A stretch of 64,000 nt of DNA from Octadecabacter antarcticus 307 (GTDB taxonomy: Bacteria; Pseudomonadota; Alphaproteobacteria; Rhodobacterales; Rhodobacteraceae). A program made the position numbers and the translations under genes. This document shows, piece by piece, positions 1-8,925 of this stretch; the stretch's first letter is position 1, and each line of letters opens with the position of its first letter. Location of the stretch: positions 858,501-922,500 of the forward strand of contig NC_020911.1 in assembly GCF_000155675.2 (NCBI RefSeq), written 5' to 3'. The notes under the pieces were generated by a model. It ran no database searches and was not told the DNA's origin. It worked only from the letters and a program-made list of their open reading frames with translations.

Positions 1-95
1 TATTTGAATTTTAAGGATTTGCCACATTTTCGCCCGATTTGGACGGGAAATCAGAGATGTGCGGTGGGGGCCGAAATTAAACGTTAGGCTGCCCC

Positions 96-428
96 ATGAC
101 GATTAGTGCTTCTTTGGATAAGCGCCTGAACAAGATTGTACGCAACCGAACGCGCACGCGCCGCAATGGTGTTGTGTACCGTGTGGGCAGTGATGGCCTG
201 ATCCGCTCAGGCCCGCGGCTTGTGCGGCCACGTTTTCCGATCAAAGGCACGCTGATTATCGTCGCCTTGTTTATAGCATTCAAAGCGTTGTTGTTTGCGC
301 AGATGGGTGCGGGCAATTATGCGCTGAAGATCGATGCGCTTCGGATTGGTAGCATGGTTGAACAGGCGGGCGCGGTCATCATGCAAGAAGAACCTGTGAC
401 AGTTGTGCTTGGCGGATACCTGACGTAG
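96..428 (+). CDS. small single-pass membrane protein, function unknown
   Basis: I do not recognise a named family. The 110-residue product has a very basic head (Arg/Lys-rich from residue 9 to 50, including RNRTRTRRNGVVYR), one hydrophobic segment at about residues 51-70, and a short mixed tail of about 40 residues. This suggests a single-pass inner-membrane protein with its basic part in the cytoplasm. The ATG at 96 is the natural start; a weak AGG lies upstream. It stands alone: the next gene is on the other strand and a terminator hairpin follows at 482. The reading frame is clean and its composition matches the neighbouring core genes, so I take it as real. The function is open. Confidence 0.6.
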   Translation: MTISASLDKRLNKIVRNRTRTRRNGVVYRVGSDGLIRSGPRLVRPRFPIKGTLIIVALFIAFKALLFAQMGAGNYALKIDALRIGSMVEQAGAVIMQEEPVTVVLGGYLT

Positions 429-481
429 TATTTTTTCCAGCGCTAGGGCGCATCGATTTCCGTTTCTTCCTCAGGAACACG

Positions 482-514
482 AAAAAGGCCGCGCTCAGAA
501 ATGAGGTGCGGCCT
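482..514 (-). terminator. rho-independent terminator of the DUF1127 gene
   Basis: On the minus strand, AGGCCGC (508-514) pairs with GCGGCCT (486-492), an inner CTCA/TGAG pair continues the stem, and a run of five T follows the stem (read at 486-482). It lies about 60 bases beyond the stop of the minus-strand gene at 572, so it most likely ends that transcript. Confidence 0.75.
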
Positions 515-571
515 CTGGGGTTTGGGTCCGTGGTGACAGGTTTAACCTGTTCATTTCGCCGATTGGCAAAA

Positions 572-769
572 TTAGCGGATCAATGTGCCGGTTGCGATGG
601 CTTCGATGTCGCCACGTACAAGGCCGATGTCGTCCAGCTCACGTGTGGTCAGTTTGCTGAGCGAATTGCGCGTCATGCGCGCGTCATTCCAAGACACCAA
701 TGAGGCGATAATGGAAACGAATGAAAAACCGGATTTGACGGTTGCGGTGCGGAAGTCGATGGCGGCCAT
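572..769 (-). CDS. DUF1127 domain small protein
   Basis: The 65-residue protein ends in the typical DUF1127 block, a short amphipathic region reading RNSLSKLTTRELDDIGLVRG, close to the C-terminus. DUF1127 proteins are small, basic and common in alphaproteobacteria; some relatives have been linked to RNA metabolism and phosphate or stress responses, but this copy's role cannot be read from sequence. AGGAG lies seven bases before the ATG at 769, which settles the start. It is transcribed alone, away from ruvC, with its own terminator at 482-514. The identification is good; the function is not known. Confidence 0.8.
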   Translation of the reverse strand: MAAIDFRTATVKSGFSFVSIIASLVSWNDARMTRNSLSKLTTRELDDIGLVRGDIEAIATGTLIR

Positions 770-1096
770 GATGTAATCTCCTGATTAGTGTGGGCTGGCG
801 CGGTTTCTGTCTGTCTTCTGACAATTGGCAGGTAGGTCGTCTATCTGCGCCGTACCAGTGCCATTTGAGCAAGGGTGATATGCGCATTCTGCATGACAGA
901 GATTTGGGTTAATAGGTTGTAATAAAGCTGTAAAATAACATGAGTAATTGTCGCAGGCGTGGATCGGAATGACGTTTTCAGACTTTGAATATGACGGTTC
1001 TGTGATGCCCCTGTGGCCCATATGAAGATGAGGGATTGGCGGGTGTTCGCCTTTTGTGCTAAGCGGTTGGTTAATGAATAAAAAAAGAGGGCAGTT
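770..1096. other. intergenic, divergent promoter region of DUF1127 gene and ruvC
   Basis: There is no convincing gene in these 327 bases. Because the DUF1127 gene leaves to the left and ruvC to the right, promoters for both should lie here. The stretch near 905-945 is AT-rich. I could not pick out a reliable -35/-10 pair. Confidence 0.4.
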
Positions 1097-1615
1097 ATGC
1101 GGGTATTGGGCATAGATCCAGGACTGGTGAACACGGGTTGGGGCGTGATTGTGGTAAACGGATCACGGCTGAGCCACGTGGCCAACGGCGTGTGCAAGTC
1201 GGGCAAGGGCGACCTGGCGGTGCGGTTGTTGGCGCTGCATGATCAGCTCGAAGCGGTTATTGCAGAATTTGCGCCAGACGCCGCCGCAGTGGAACAGACA
1301 TTTGTGAATTCCAACGGTGCGGCAACGCTGAAACTGGGCCAAGCGCGCGGTATCGCGATGCTGGTACCAGCGCGCGCCGGGTTGGAGGTTGGGGAATATG
1401 CCCCGAACGCAATTAAGAAGGCCGTTGTCGGGGTTGGTCACGCAGATAAGGCGCAGATCGCACATATGGTGAAACTACAGCTGCCCGGCGTGATGTTGTC
1501 AGGGCCGGACAGCGCGGATGCATTGGCGATTGCGATTTGCCATGCGCATCATTTGCAGTCAGCGTCGGCCAGAGAGAGAGTCGTGCCAGCGGCGCGCAAG
1601 GAGAACGTGGCATGA
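1097..1615 (+). CDS. ruvC: crossover junction endodeoxyribonuclease RuvC
   Basis: RuvC cuts Holliday junctions during recombinational repair, acting with the RuvAB branch-migration motor. The 172-residue length matches the family. The four metal-binding acidic residues fall at the same numbers as in the E. coli enzyme: D7 (in GIDPG), E66 (in VEQTF), D138 and D141 (in DSADALA). The start is ATG 1097, just after a purine-rich AAAGAGGGCAG. Its TGA overlaps the ATG of ruvA (ATGA at 1612-1615), so the ruvC-ruvA-ruvB genes form one translationally coupled operon. Confidence 0.97.
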   Translation: MRVLGIDPGLVNTGWGVIVVNGSRLSHVANGVCKSGKGDLAVRLLALHDQLEAVIAEFAPDAAAVEQTFVNSNGAATLKLGQARGIAMLVPARAGLEVGEYAPNAIKKAVVGVGHADKAQIAHMVKLQLPGVMLSGPDSADALAIAICHAHHLQSASARERVVPAARKENVA

Positions 1616-2307
1616 TCGGGCGCATCGCAGGACGGCTGGAATACCGCGCCACCGATCATGTGCTGATCGATGTCAAAGGTGTGGGATATATTGTGTTTGT
1701 CAGCGACCGTGTCATGGCAACGCTGCCGCGTGTCGGGGAGGCGGTGGCGCTTTATACCGACCTGCTGGTGCGCGAGGACCTGCTTCAATTGTTCGGGTTC
1801 ACCACGTTGGTTGAAAAGGAATGGCACCGTTTGTTGATGTCGGTGCAAGGCATCGGCGCGAAGGCATCCTTGGCGATTTTGGGCACGCTGGGCGCAGATG
1901 GCGTCAGTCGGTCGATTGCCATGGGTGACTGGGCAACCGTGGCCACGGCAAAGGGCGTCGGGCCAAAGACGGCCAAGAAAGTCATTCTGGATTTGAAGGA
2001 TAAGGCGCATAGCGTCATGGCCATGGCGGGAACGGCAGCTGGGGCTGCGTCTGCGGCGGGCGGGGTGGCGTCAGTATCTGCTGACGCAGAGACCGACGCC
2101 GATGCGGATGCCTTGGTCGACCGATATGATGGCCCTGCTGCGGGCAACGGCGCCGCACAATCCGAAGCACTGTCCGCGTTGAGCAATCTTGGATATGGCC
2201 CGTCAGATGCCGCTGGTGCCGTGGCGCAAGCGGCGGTCGAAAATGACGGGGCGGATACAGCGGTGCTGATCCGTGCCGCGCTGAAATTGCTGGCACCGAA
2301 GGGGTAA
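1612..2307 (+). CDS. ruvA: Holliday junction DNA helicase subunit RuvA
   Basis: RuvA is the tetrameric scaffold that binds the four-way junction and loads RuvB. The N-terminal OB fold begins [11 protein letters not shown], the central part has helix-hairpin-helix segments ([10 protein letters not shown] and [11 protein letters not shown]), and the C-terminal domain III (SALSNLGY...) contacts RuvB. I start at ATG 1612, which overlaps the ruvC stop; an upstream in-frame ATG lies inside ruvC and would break the conserved N-terminus. At 231 residues it is longer than E. coli RuvA (203). The extra length is an Ala/Gly/Asp-rich linker at about residues 141-178, before domain III. ruvB begins three bases after its stop. 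Confidence 0.96.
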   Translation: MIGRIAGRLEYRATDHVLIDVKGVGYIVFVSDRVMATLPRVGEAVALYTDLLVREDLLQLFGFTTLVEKEWHRLLMSVQGIGAKASLAILGTLGADGVSRSIAMGDWATVATAKGVGPKTAKKVILDLKDKAHSVMAMAGTAAGAASAAGGVASVSADAETDADADALVDRYDGPAAGNGAAQSEALSALSNLGYGPSDAAGAVAQAAVENDGADTAVLIRAALKLLAPKG

Positions 2308-2310
2308 GCG

Positions 2311-3348
2311 ATGACTGAGCCTGAGGATCCATCGCTGCAACCCGAACGCCAATCCGAAGACGTTGCCCGTGAAGGCGACCGCGCGTTGCGTCCACAGATG
2401 TTGTCCGAGTTCGTTGGACAGGCAGAAGCGCGGGCGAATTTGGCGGTGTTTATTGAATCTGCCAAGCGGCGCGGTGAAGCGATGGACCACACGTTGTTTC
2501 ATGGGCCGCCGGGCCTTGGCAAAACCACGCTGGCGCAGATCATGGCACGCGAATTAGGTGTTGGGTTTCGCATGACGTCGGGGCCTGTTCTTGCCAAGGC
2601 GGGGGACCTTGCGGCGATCCTGACCAATCTGGAAGCGCAGGACGTATTGTTTATCGATGAAATTCATCGGCTCAATCCGGCGGTGGAAGAAGTCCTATAT
2701 CCTGCACTGGAGGATTTTGAACTGGATTTGGTGATTGGTGTGGGGCCAGCGGCGCGCACGGTGCGGATCGAATTGCAGCCGTTCACGTTGATTGGAGCGA
2801 CGACGCGCATGGGCCTGCTGACGACGCCATTGCGCGATCGGTTCGGTATCCCGACGCGGTTGGAGTTTTACACGGTTGAGGAACTACACAAGATCGTCAC
2901 GCGCGGTGCGCGTTTGATGGGTGCGCCCGCGACACCGGACGGTGCACAAGAGATCGCCAAACGTGCCCGTGGCACGCCGCGTATTGCGGGCCGATTGCTG
3001 CGCCGCGTGGTCGATTTCGCGATTGTTGAGGGCGATGGAACAGTGACCCATGCCATTGCTGACAGCGCGTTGACGCGGCTTGGGGTGGATCATCTGGGTC
3101 TGGACTCTGCGGACCGGCGGTACCTGACGTTGATCGCTGAGAATTATCAGGGCGGGCCTGTGGGAATTGAGACCATGTCGGCGGCTTTGAGTGAGTCCCG
3201 TGATGCGTTGGAGGAGGTCATCGAGCCGTATCTGTTGCAACAGGGACTGATCCAACGCACCCCGCGTGGCCGCATGTTGGCGCAAAAGGCATGGACGCAT
3301 TTGGGCATGGCTGCGCCAAAACCGCCGAGCGATTTGTTTGATGGGTAA
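2311..3348 (+). CDS. ruvB: Holliday junction DNA helicase ATPase RuvB
   Basis: RuvB is the hexameric AAA+ motor that drives branch migration on RuvA-bound junctions. Visible motifs in the 345-residue protein are Walker A ([10 protein letters not shown], about 64-73), Walker B (DEIH, 116-119), sensor 1 (GATTRMG, about 162-168), the arginine-finger region (TPLRDRFG) and a C-terminal winged helix ([11 protein letters not shown]). The start is ATG 2311, three bases after the ruvA stop. It is the last of the three ruv genes; the following gene starts 80 bases later. Confidence 0.97.
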   Translation: MTEPEDPSLQPERQSEDVAREGDRALRPQMLSEFVGQAEARANLAVFIESAKRRGEAMDHTLFHGPPGLGKTTLAQIMARELGVGFRMTSGPVLAKAGDLAAILTNLEAQDVLFIDEIHRLNPAVEEVLYPALEDFELDLVIGVGPAARTVRIELQPFTLIGATTRMGLLTTPLRDRFGIPTRLEFYTVEELHKIVTRGARLMGAPATPDGAQEIAKRARGTPRIAGRLLRRVVDFAIVEGDGTVTHAIADSALTRLGVDHLGLDSADRRYLTLIAENYQGGPVGIETMSAALSESRDALEEVIEPYLLQQGLIQRTPRGRMLAQKAWTHLGMAAPKPPSDLFDG

Positions 3349-3427
3349 AGACCCTGCGGGGCGAGTTTATTGGCCAAGATGAAGGCGGAACCTTTCACTT
3401 GGCCGCAAATCCCTTAACTAGAGTAAT

Positions 3428-4054
3428 ATGATGGATGTTTTTGATATTGAGCCTTTGTTCACCCGCGCTGATGGCACCTATTTGTGTGCCCGTTGGGGCC
3501 GCCCTATTGTGCCTGTAGTGTTCGGCGTTGAGGACGACACGATCAGCCTTTTGAAGGGCGCGTTCGAGGCGGTGTGCGGTTTGGCACGCCACACAATGGC
3601 AGAGACCGACCCGGAACTGGGCGCCAATGTGATGATGTTGTTCTGCCGAGAGTGGGGTGATTTAGCGGCTGTGCCGGATCTGGATCGATTGGTGCCAGAA
3701 TTGGCGGAACTTGTCGCACGGTTGATTAAGGCGGACGCGAACCAATACCGGATTTTCCGGTTTGATGACCAAGGTGCCATTCAAGCCTGTTTCATATTCT
3801 TGCGCATGGATGAACAGTTGAGCGAGGTTTCCGCCGACACGTTGGCGTTGTCGCAAGCTGTGCAATCCATTGTGCTGTGGTCGGATGTAGCGTTTATGAA
3901 TGCGTCGCCACTGGCGATGGCGGGTGGCAATGCGGTCTTGCGCCCCGACATCGCGGGTGTGATCCGTGCGGTTTATGACCCGGTGATGCCAGCCGTGGCA
4001 CAAGACGCCAGCCACGCGTTGCGATTGGCCGCACGGATTGAGGTTTTGCATTGA
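3428..4054 (+). CDS. conserved hypothetical protein between ruvB and ybgC
   Basis: This 208-residue soluble protein has no signal peptide or membrane span and matches no family I can name. It is alternately acidic and hydrophobic, with a run of hydrophobic core segments (PIVPVVFGVEDD, CFIFLRMDEQL, SIVLWSDVAFM) that suggests a compact alpha/beta fold. Its TGA (4052-4054) overlaps the TTG start of the ybgC homologue, so the two are translationally coupled, and it is carried with the Tol-Pal genes. Coding character matches its neighbours. The function is unknown; a link to envelope or acyl-CoA metabolism is only suggested by position. Confidence 0.75.
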   Translation: MMDVFDIEPLFTRADGTYLCARWGRPIVPVVFGVEDDTISLLKGAFEAVCGLARHTMAETDPELGANVMMLFCREWGDLAAVPDLDRLVPELAELVARLIKADANQYRIFRFDDQGAIQACFIFLRMDEQLSEVSADTLALSQAVQSIVLWSDVAFMNASPLAMAGGNAVLRPDIAGVIRAVYDPVMPAVAQDASHALRLAARIEVLH

Positions 4055-4440
4055 CCCATCGGTTTCCATTGCGGGTTTATTACGAAGACACAGATTTTGG
4101 TGGCATCGTCTATTATGCCAATTACCTGAAATTCATTGAACGTGGCCGCAGTGAATGGGTGCGTGACAAGGGCGTCGATCAGGTGGCCATGAAACGTGAT
4201 GATGGTGTGGTGTTTGCGGTGCGCCGTGTCGAGGCGGATTATTATTCGCCTGCGCGATACGACGATGAATTGGTCGTGGTGACAGCTGTTGAGGCCGTCA
4301 CCGGAGCGCGATGGATCGTGCGCCAAACGGTTGAGCGCGGCGGTGAGGTGTTGTTCAGCGCCCTTGTCACGATTGTTGCGATTAACGAAGCGGGCGCACC
4401 TACGCGTCTTCCGGCGGCTTTTCGCCGAAATCTAAACTAA
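4051..4440 (+). CDS. ybgC: YbgC-type acyl-CoA thioesterase of the Tol-Pal cluster
   Basis: This 129-residue hot-dog-fold thioesterase hydrolyses acyl-CoA or acyl-ACP thioesters in the cytoplasm and is found beside tolQ in most proteobacteria. The family signature is near the N-terminus: VYYEDTDFGGIVYYANY, with the catalytic Asp inside EDTDFGG, followed by FIERGRSEW. The only start that keeps this N-terminus is TTG 4051, overlapping the previous stop as TTGA, so translation probably depends on coupling. tolQ follows after 114 bases. Confidence 0.92.
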   Translation: MTHRFPLRVYYEDTDFGGIVYYANYLKFIERGRSEWVRDKGVDQVAMKRDDGVVFAVRRVEADYYSPARYDDELVVVTAVEAVTGARWIVRQTVERGGEVLFSALVTIVAINEAGAPTRLPAAFRRNLN

Positions 4441-4554
4441 AGCCCGCGTCCAATTACGAGTTTATGCGCGTTTTGTTGGCTATTCTGTGCAAGCTGGGCT
4501 ACATCTGGTCCCAATCAGAGGCCAAAATCGGTCCGTTAGAGCAGAGCAGGCGTT

Positions 4555-5229
4555 ATGGAAGCAGCTACAGATTTCACAATGTGGGGCATGTTTGCCCACG
4601 CAACCATCCCCGTTCAATTCGTTATGATTTTGCTGATCATCGCATCTGTGTGGTGCTGGGCTGTGATCGTCGACAAGTGGGTTCAATATCGCAAAGCCCG
4701 CGCCGAAGCCCGTATATTTGATGAGGCGTTCTGGTCTGGCAATCCGCTGGACGAATTGTTTGACCGCATCGGTGCCACGCCAAAGGGGTCGTCGGAAAAG
4801 ATATTCGCGGCCGGAATGTTGGAATGGCGCAGGTCGCACCGACAAGACGGTGGATTGATTGCAGGGGCCACAGCGCGGATTGACCGATCCATGGACGTGG
4901 CGATTGCCAAAGAAACCGAACGCTTGCAGCGCGGATTGACCGTGCTGGCGACGGTTGGATCATCTGCACCGTTTATCGGGCTTTTGGGCACCGTGATGGG
5001 TATCATGAACGCGTTTATCGAGATTGCCGAGCAGCAGAACACCAACTTGGCTGTTGTCGCACCCGGTATTGCCGAGGCGCTTTTGGCGACGGGTCTGGGC
5101 CTGATGGCGGCAATTCCTGCCGTGATTTATTACAACAAATACAGCGCAGATGCGGACCGTGTTGTCAGGGGCTACGAAGCGTTTGCCGATGAATTCGCGA
5201 CCATTCTTAGCCGTCAGTTGGATTTTTGA
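4555..5229 (+). CDS. tolQ: Tol-Pal system proton channel protein TolQ
   Basis: TolQ is the MotA/ExbB-type inner-membrane subunit that with TolR forms a proton channel energising TolA, keeping the outer membrane attached during constriction. In the 224 residues there is one membrane span near the N-terminus (about 19-42, VQFVMILLIIASVWCWAVIV) and two more late in the protein, around APFIGLLGTVMGIMNAF and the segment ending LMAAIPAVIYYN. The conserved GLLGTVMG stretch is present. The start is ATG 4555. tolR follows 22 bases after the stop. Confidence 0.96.
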   Translation: MEAATDFTMWGMFAHATIPVQFVMILLIIASVWCWAVIVDKWVQYRKARAEARIFDEAFWSGNPLDELFDRIGATPKGSSEKIFAAGMLEWRRSHRQDGGLIAGATARIDRSMDVAIAKETERLQRGLTVLATVGSSAPFIGLLGTVMGIMNAFIEIAEQQNTNLAVVAPGIAEALLATGLGLMAAIPAVIYYNKYSADADRVVRGYEAFADEFATILSRQLDF

Positions 5230-5251
5230 TCCGTGGGGCGGGGCGCTTATA

Positions 5252-5731
5252 ATGGCTGGTAGTGTCATCAAATCCGACGGCGACGGGGGTGGGCGTCGTG
5301 CGCGCCGCCGTGGTCGCCGAACTATGCCGATGAGCGAGATTAACGTCACGCCGTTTGTGGATGTGATGTTGGTATTGTTGATTATTTTTATGGTTGCGGC
5401 CCCGCTGTTAACTGTCGGCGTTCCGGTGCAATTGCCTGAAACGGCCGCCAACGCGCTGCCGAGTGATGATGAAGAACCTTTAACGGTCACACTGACTGCG
5501 CAGGGTGAGGTTCTGATCCAAGCGAGTGTTGTCGCACGCGCGGACCTGATCGCGCGATTGCAGGGCATCGCGGCGCAGCGTGACGGCGACCGGATATACC
5601 TACGGGCGGATGGCGCCAATGCGTGGGACGATGTGGCGCAGATCATGGGCGCGCTGAATGCTGCCGGATTCAACAATATCGGTCTGGTTACAGACATTGG
5701 CGGGCCGACGTTGGACGGGCAAGACGGGTAG
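5252..5731 (+). CDS. tolR: Tol-Pal system protein TolR
   Basis: TolR is the ExbD/MotB-like partner of TolQ and lines the proton path. The 159-residue form starting at ATG 5252 has a basic head (GGGRRARRRGRRTMPMSEI), then the channel helix with the essential Asp (D37 in NVTPFVDVML), then a periplasmic ExbD domain. An upstream in-frame ATG at 5150 would overlap tolQ by about 80 bases and add residues with no counterpart in the family, so I rejected it. It belongs to the tolQ-tolR-tolA-tolB-pal-cpoB string. Confidence 0.95.
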   Translation: MAGSVIKSDGDGGGRRARRRGRRTMPMSEINVTPFVDVMLVLLIIFMVAAPLLTVGVPVQLPETAANALPSDDEEPLTVTLTAQGEVLIQASVVARADLIARLQGIAAQRDGDRIYLRADGANAWDDVAQIMGALNAAGFNNIGLVTDIGGPTLDGQDG

Positions 5732-5748
5732 GCGCAGATGAGCCCTAA

Positions 5749-6870
5749 ATGAGCATCGGAACCACTCTTTCAGGCACGGGACACGCGGCTTTGGTCGTGT
5801 GGCTGGTCGTGGGCTGGGGCATGTCATCTGATCGGCCACCGTTCGAGGTGATGGAGGTGTCCGTCATGTCGGGTGCAGAATTTGCGGCGCTGACGCAAGG
5901 TGTGCAGCCGGACCTTCCCGCAAGCGAACCGGCGGCGATTGAACAGCCCGTGGTGGATGAAACGCCACCCGTGCCATTGGTGGAAACCCCGCCCGAGGTG
6001 GCAGAGGTCCCAACGCCTGTCGCGCTGCCTGCCGCTGAAACACCGCCCGAAGCGCCTGATTTGACAGTGCCAGAAACGGTTGTGACAGACGTTGCCCCCG
6101 ATATTCCGGACATGCCGCAGATCACCACGCCAGCGCCGTCTGCCGAACTTGGCACCAGCCTGCGCCCTGTGCCACGCGCCGCGCCGCGCGTGGCACCCGA
6201 AATTGTCGCCCCGCCAGAACCAGATGCCACCGTCGCACCAGAGGTGGCACAGGCCGCGACCGAAGAGGTTGAGGCCCCTGTTGAGGAAACAGTTGAGCCA
6301 GCTGCGGAAACGACTGCGCCAGAGGCTGCGGCAGACCAGATCGTAACGGAAGCCGAAGAACCAAGCTTTGCGCCTGAGATTTCATCGCGGCCACAAACGC
6401 GGCCACAACGGGCGGCAGTTGGCGTTGTTGAAACACCGACCGAAGACGCCGTTGATCCCGTTGTGGCAGCTTTGGCCGCTGCTGGTGCCGTTGAAACGCC
6501 GACCAGCACCCCGACGTCGACACCAAACCCGGGATTATCAGGCGGGCAGTTGTCGGAAGGCGATAAATCGGGATTTTTGCGCCAGATCGGGAATTGTTGG
6601 AACACTGGCACGCTGTCCACGGGCGCACAAAACACAATCATTGATATGGTTTTCGACATGACACCCGATGGCCGCCCCGTGTCTGGATCCATTCGACTTG
6701 ATGGCTTTTCTGGTGGCACTGCGACGGACGCTGATGCCGCCTTTCAAGCAGCGCGGCGGGCCTTGTTGCGGTGTTCAGGTGACACCGGATATGATTTGCC
6801 GCGCGATCAATATGCGCAGTGGCAGCGCGTTATTTTAACAGTCGATCCGACAGCGATGCGCCAACGATGA
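5749..6870 (+). CDS. tolA: Tol-Pal cell envelope protein TolA
   Basis: TolA spans the periplasm from the TolQR motor to TolB-Pal at the outer membrane. The 373-residue protein has an N-terminal membrane segment after a GTGH turn (about residues 12-25), a long Pro/Ala/Glu/Val-rich middle (about 40-245) in place of the lysine-rich helix of enteric TolA, and a C-terminal TonB-like domain (about 275-373) starting GNCWNTGTL and containing two cysteines. The low-complexity middle also leaves long open frames on other strands, which I treat as shadows. The start is ATG 5749, 18 bases after tolR. Confidence 0.9.
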   Translation: MSIGTTLSGTGHAALVVWLVVGWGMSSDRPPFEVMEVSVMSGAEFAALTQGVQPDLPASEPAAIEQPVVDETPPVPLVETPPEVAEVPTPVALPAAETPPEAPDLTVPETVVTDVAPDIPDMPQITTPAPSAELGTSLRPVPRAAPRVAPEIVAPPEPDATVAPEVAQAATEEVEAPVEETVEPAAETTAPEAAADQIVTEAEEPSFAPEISSRPQTRPQRAAVGVVETPTEDAVDPVVAALAAAGAVETPTSTPTSTPNPGLSGGQLSEGDKSGFLRQIGNCWNTGTLSTGAQNTIIDMVFDMTPDGRPVSGSIRLDGFSGGTATDADAAFQAARRALLRCSGDTGYDLPRDQYAQWQRVILTVDPTAMRQR

Positions 6871-6964
6871 AACACGCCCAAACCATACCCCGAATTCCCG
6901 CAGTGATCCGCGCACTTAAAAACTCCCCGTTGAAGTTGCGGGCAATCCAGTGAGTATAGGCGAC

Positions 6965-8290
6965 ATGATGACCAGATTTATGACTTTTTTCGCGGCGATT
7001 ATCATCGCCTTTGCATTCATACCGCCCGCGACGGCGCAGGAACCTTTGCGGTTGACCCTGCGCGACGGTGTGATTGAGGCATTGCCGTTCGCACTGCCCA
7101 CATTCCAAGCAGAGGTTGCCGGGTCTGACGGCATGGCCGCAGACATCAGCCGCGTGATTGCCGCAGATTTGAACGGCACGGGCCTGTTCCGTCAAATTCC
7201 GAGTTCCGCGTTTATTTCGACCCCGGCAAGTTTTGGCAGCCCGATTGCGTTTGCCGACTGGCGCGCGATCAATTCGCAAGCATTGGTGACGGGTGCGGTG
7301 GCGGTGAACGGCAATCAGGTGACGGTAAAGTTCCGTCTTTATGATGTGTTCAGCGGTGCTGAGATGGGTGAGGGGTTGCAATTTGCTGGCACGGCGAGCG
7401 GTTGGCGTCGCATGGCCCATAAGGTGGCCGACGCCGTTTACAGCCGGATCACAGGTGAATCCGGATATTTCGACAGTCGGGTTGTTTATGTGGCGGAAAC
7501 TGGCCCCAAGGACGACCGCGAAAAACGGATCGCGGTCATGGATTATGACGGTGCGAATGTTCAGTATCTGACCGATAGCAGCACGATTGTTCTGGCGCCG
7601 CGGTTTTCGCCCAGCGGCGACCGAATCCTTTATACCAGCTATGAAAGCGGATTTCCGCGTATCAATATTTTGGATGTGGCCACCGTGATGCGCCAACAAA
7701 TGCGGACGGCGGATGGCGAAATGGCATTCAGTCCGCGCTTTAGCCGTGATGGGCGGCAGGTGATTTATTCACTGGCCAACGGTGGCAACACCGACATCTA
7801 CCGCACGGATTTGGCCACAGGTCAGAACATGCGTCTGACCAACACGCCCGCGATCGAAACCGCGCCGAGCTTTAGTCCGGATGGGTCCCAGATCGTGTTT
7901 GAATCTGATCGTTCTGGCACCCAGCAGCTTTATATGATGTCCGCAAATGGCGGTGAGCCGCAGCGTATTTCCTTTGGAAATGGCCGATATGGCACGCCCG
8001 TTTGGTCGCCGCGCGGTGATCTGATCGCGTTTACCAAGCAGGAATTAGGGCGTTTCCATATCGGCGTGATGCGCACGGACGGCACCGAAGAACGTCTGTT
8101 GACGTCGTCATTTTTGGATGAGGGTCCAACATGGGCCCCCAATGGGCGGGTCATAATGTTTTCACGCGAAACCCAAGGGTCCGATGGCACGACGGGGCTG
8201 TATTCCGTGGACATCACGGGGCGCAATCTGCGACGCGTCACCACACCACAAGGCGGGTCCGATCCGTCCTGGGGGCCACTACAACAGTGA
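6965..8290 (+). CDS. tolB: Tol-Pal system beta-propeller protein TolB
   Basis: TolB is the periplasmic protein that shuttles between TolA and Pal. It has a signal peptide (hydrophobic run [17 protein letters not shown] then ATAQ), an N-terminal alpha/beta domain, and a C-terminal six-bladed propeller shown by repeated FSPDG/FSRDG/WSPRG motifs. Three starts are possible: GTG 6950, ATG 6965 and ATG 6968. I use ATG 6965 because it gives a compact signal peptide with an AGG about five bases upstream; GTG 6950 would add five residues. It lies 94 bases after tolA and 80 bases before pal. Confidence 0.93.
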   Translation: MMTRFMTFFAAIIIAFAFIPPATAQEPLRLTLRDGVIEALPFALPTFQAEVAGSDGMAADISRVIAADLNGTGLFRQIPSSAFISTPASFGSPIAFADWRAINSQALVTGAVAVNGNQVTVKFRLYDVFSGAEMGEGLQFAGTASGWRRMAHKVADAVYSRITGESGYFDSRVVYVAETGPKDDREKRIAVMDYDGANVQYLTDSSTIVLAPRFSPSGDRILYTSYESGFPRINILDVATVMRQQMRTADGEMAFSPRFSRDGRQVIYSLANGGNTDIYRTDLATGQNMRLTNTPAIETAPSFSPDGSQIVFESDRSGTQQLYMMSANGGEPQRISFGNGRYGTPVWSPRGDLIAFTKQELGRFHIGVMRTDGTEERLLTSSFLDEGPTWAPNGRVIMFSRETQGSDGTTGLYSVDITGRNLRRVTTPQGGSDPSWGPLQQ

Positions 8291-8370
8291 TCACGTATTC
8301 GCGATTCTCAATTTCAATCAGGCGTGCTACGGTGCGTCATCGAGCACATAAAAGAAAACGGGATATACCC

Positions 8371-8889
8371 ATGAAACACTTTATCACAGCGGCTTTGTTT
8401 GTCGGAGTTCTCGCGCTGAGCGCCTGTACCAATGCCGACCGATTCAACAATTTCAACGGAGATGGTCAGGACGGTGCAAACAACATCGACCAATCCACAC
8501 TTGGCGGAAACGACGACCCGTCCAGCCCGCAGTTTTTCAGTCAGACCATTGGCGACCGTGTGATGTTTGCGGTCGACACGTCCACGCTGACCGCCGAAGG
8601 GCGTAATACGTTGGACGGGCAATCTGGCTGGCTGTCCACCAATTCCGACTATCTGGCCGTGATCGAAGGCCACGCCGATGAACAAGGGACACGTGAATAT
8701 AACCTTGCGCTGGGCGCACGTCGCGCCAATGCGGTGCGCGAATATCTGATTTCTAAGGGTTTGGCATCGAGCCGAATTCGAACGGTGTCTTACGGTAAGG
8801 AACGCCCAATTGCGGTCTGTTCTGAAGAATCTTGCTATGCACAGAACCGCCGCGCTTTGACGATCATTTCAATGGGCCAAAGCAGCTAA
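8371..8889 (+). CDS. pal: peptidoglycan-associated lipoprotein Pal
   Basis: Pal anchors the outer membrane to peptidoglycan and binds TolB. The 172-residue form from ATG 8371 starts with a lipoprotein signal ending in the lipobox LSAC, so Cys21 would be lipidated. A short Asn/Asp-rich linker leads to an OmpA-like domain (about 60-172) with the conserved stretches VIEGHADEQGTREYN, LGARRANAVREYL and RIRTVSYGKERP. The reading frame stays open back to 8131 inside tolB, but only the ATG at 8371 gives a lipoprotein signal. Confidence 0.96.
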   Translation: MKHFITAALFVGVLALSACTNADRFNNFNGDGQDGANNIDQSTLGGNDDPSSPQFFSQTIGDRVMFAVDTSTLTAEGRNTLDGQSGWLSTNSDYLAVIEGHADEQGTREYNLALGARRANAVREYLISKGLASSRIRTVSYGKERPIAVCSEESCYAQNRRALTIISMGQSS

Positions 8890-8925
8890 TTCGGTTCAGC
8901 TATGCGGTACGTTCGGGGGAACAAT

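Noticed and set aside
5150..5251. Upstream start for tolR at 5150
   Set aside because: It would overlap tolQ by 80 bases and add 34 residues not seen in TolR proteins.
5745..6719. 324-codon minus-strand open frame opposite tolA, rich in Ser, Gly and Thr
   Set aside because: It is the mirror of the Pro/Ala/Glu repeat region of tolA. It has no domain, no good start site and extreme composition.
8131..8370. Longer pal starting inside tolB
   Set aside because: The lipoprotein signal begins only at ATG 8371.
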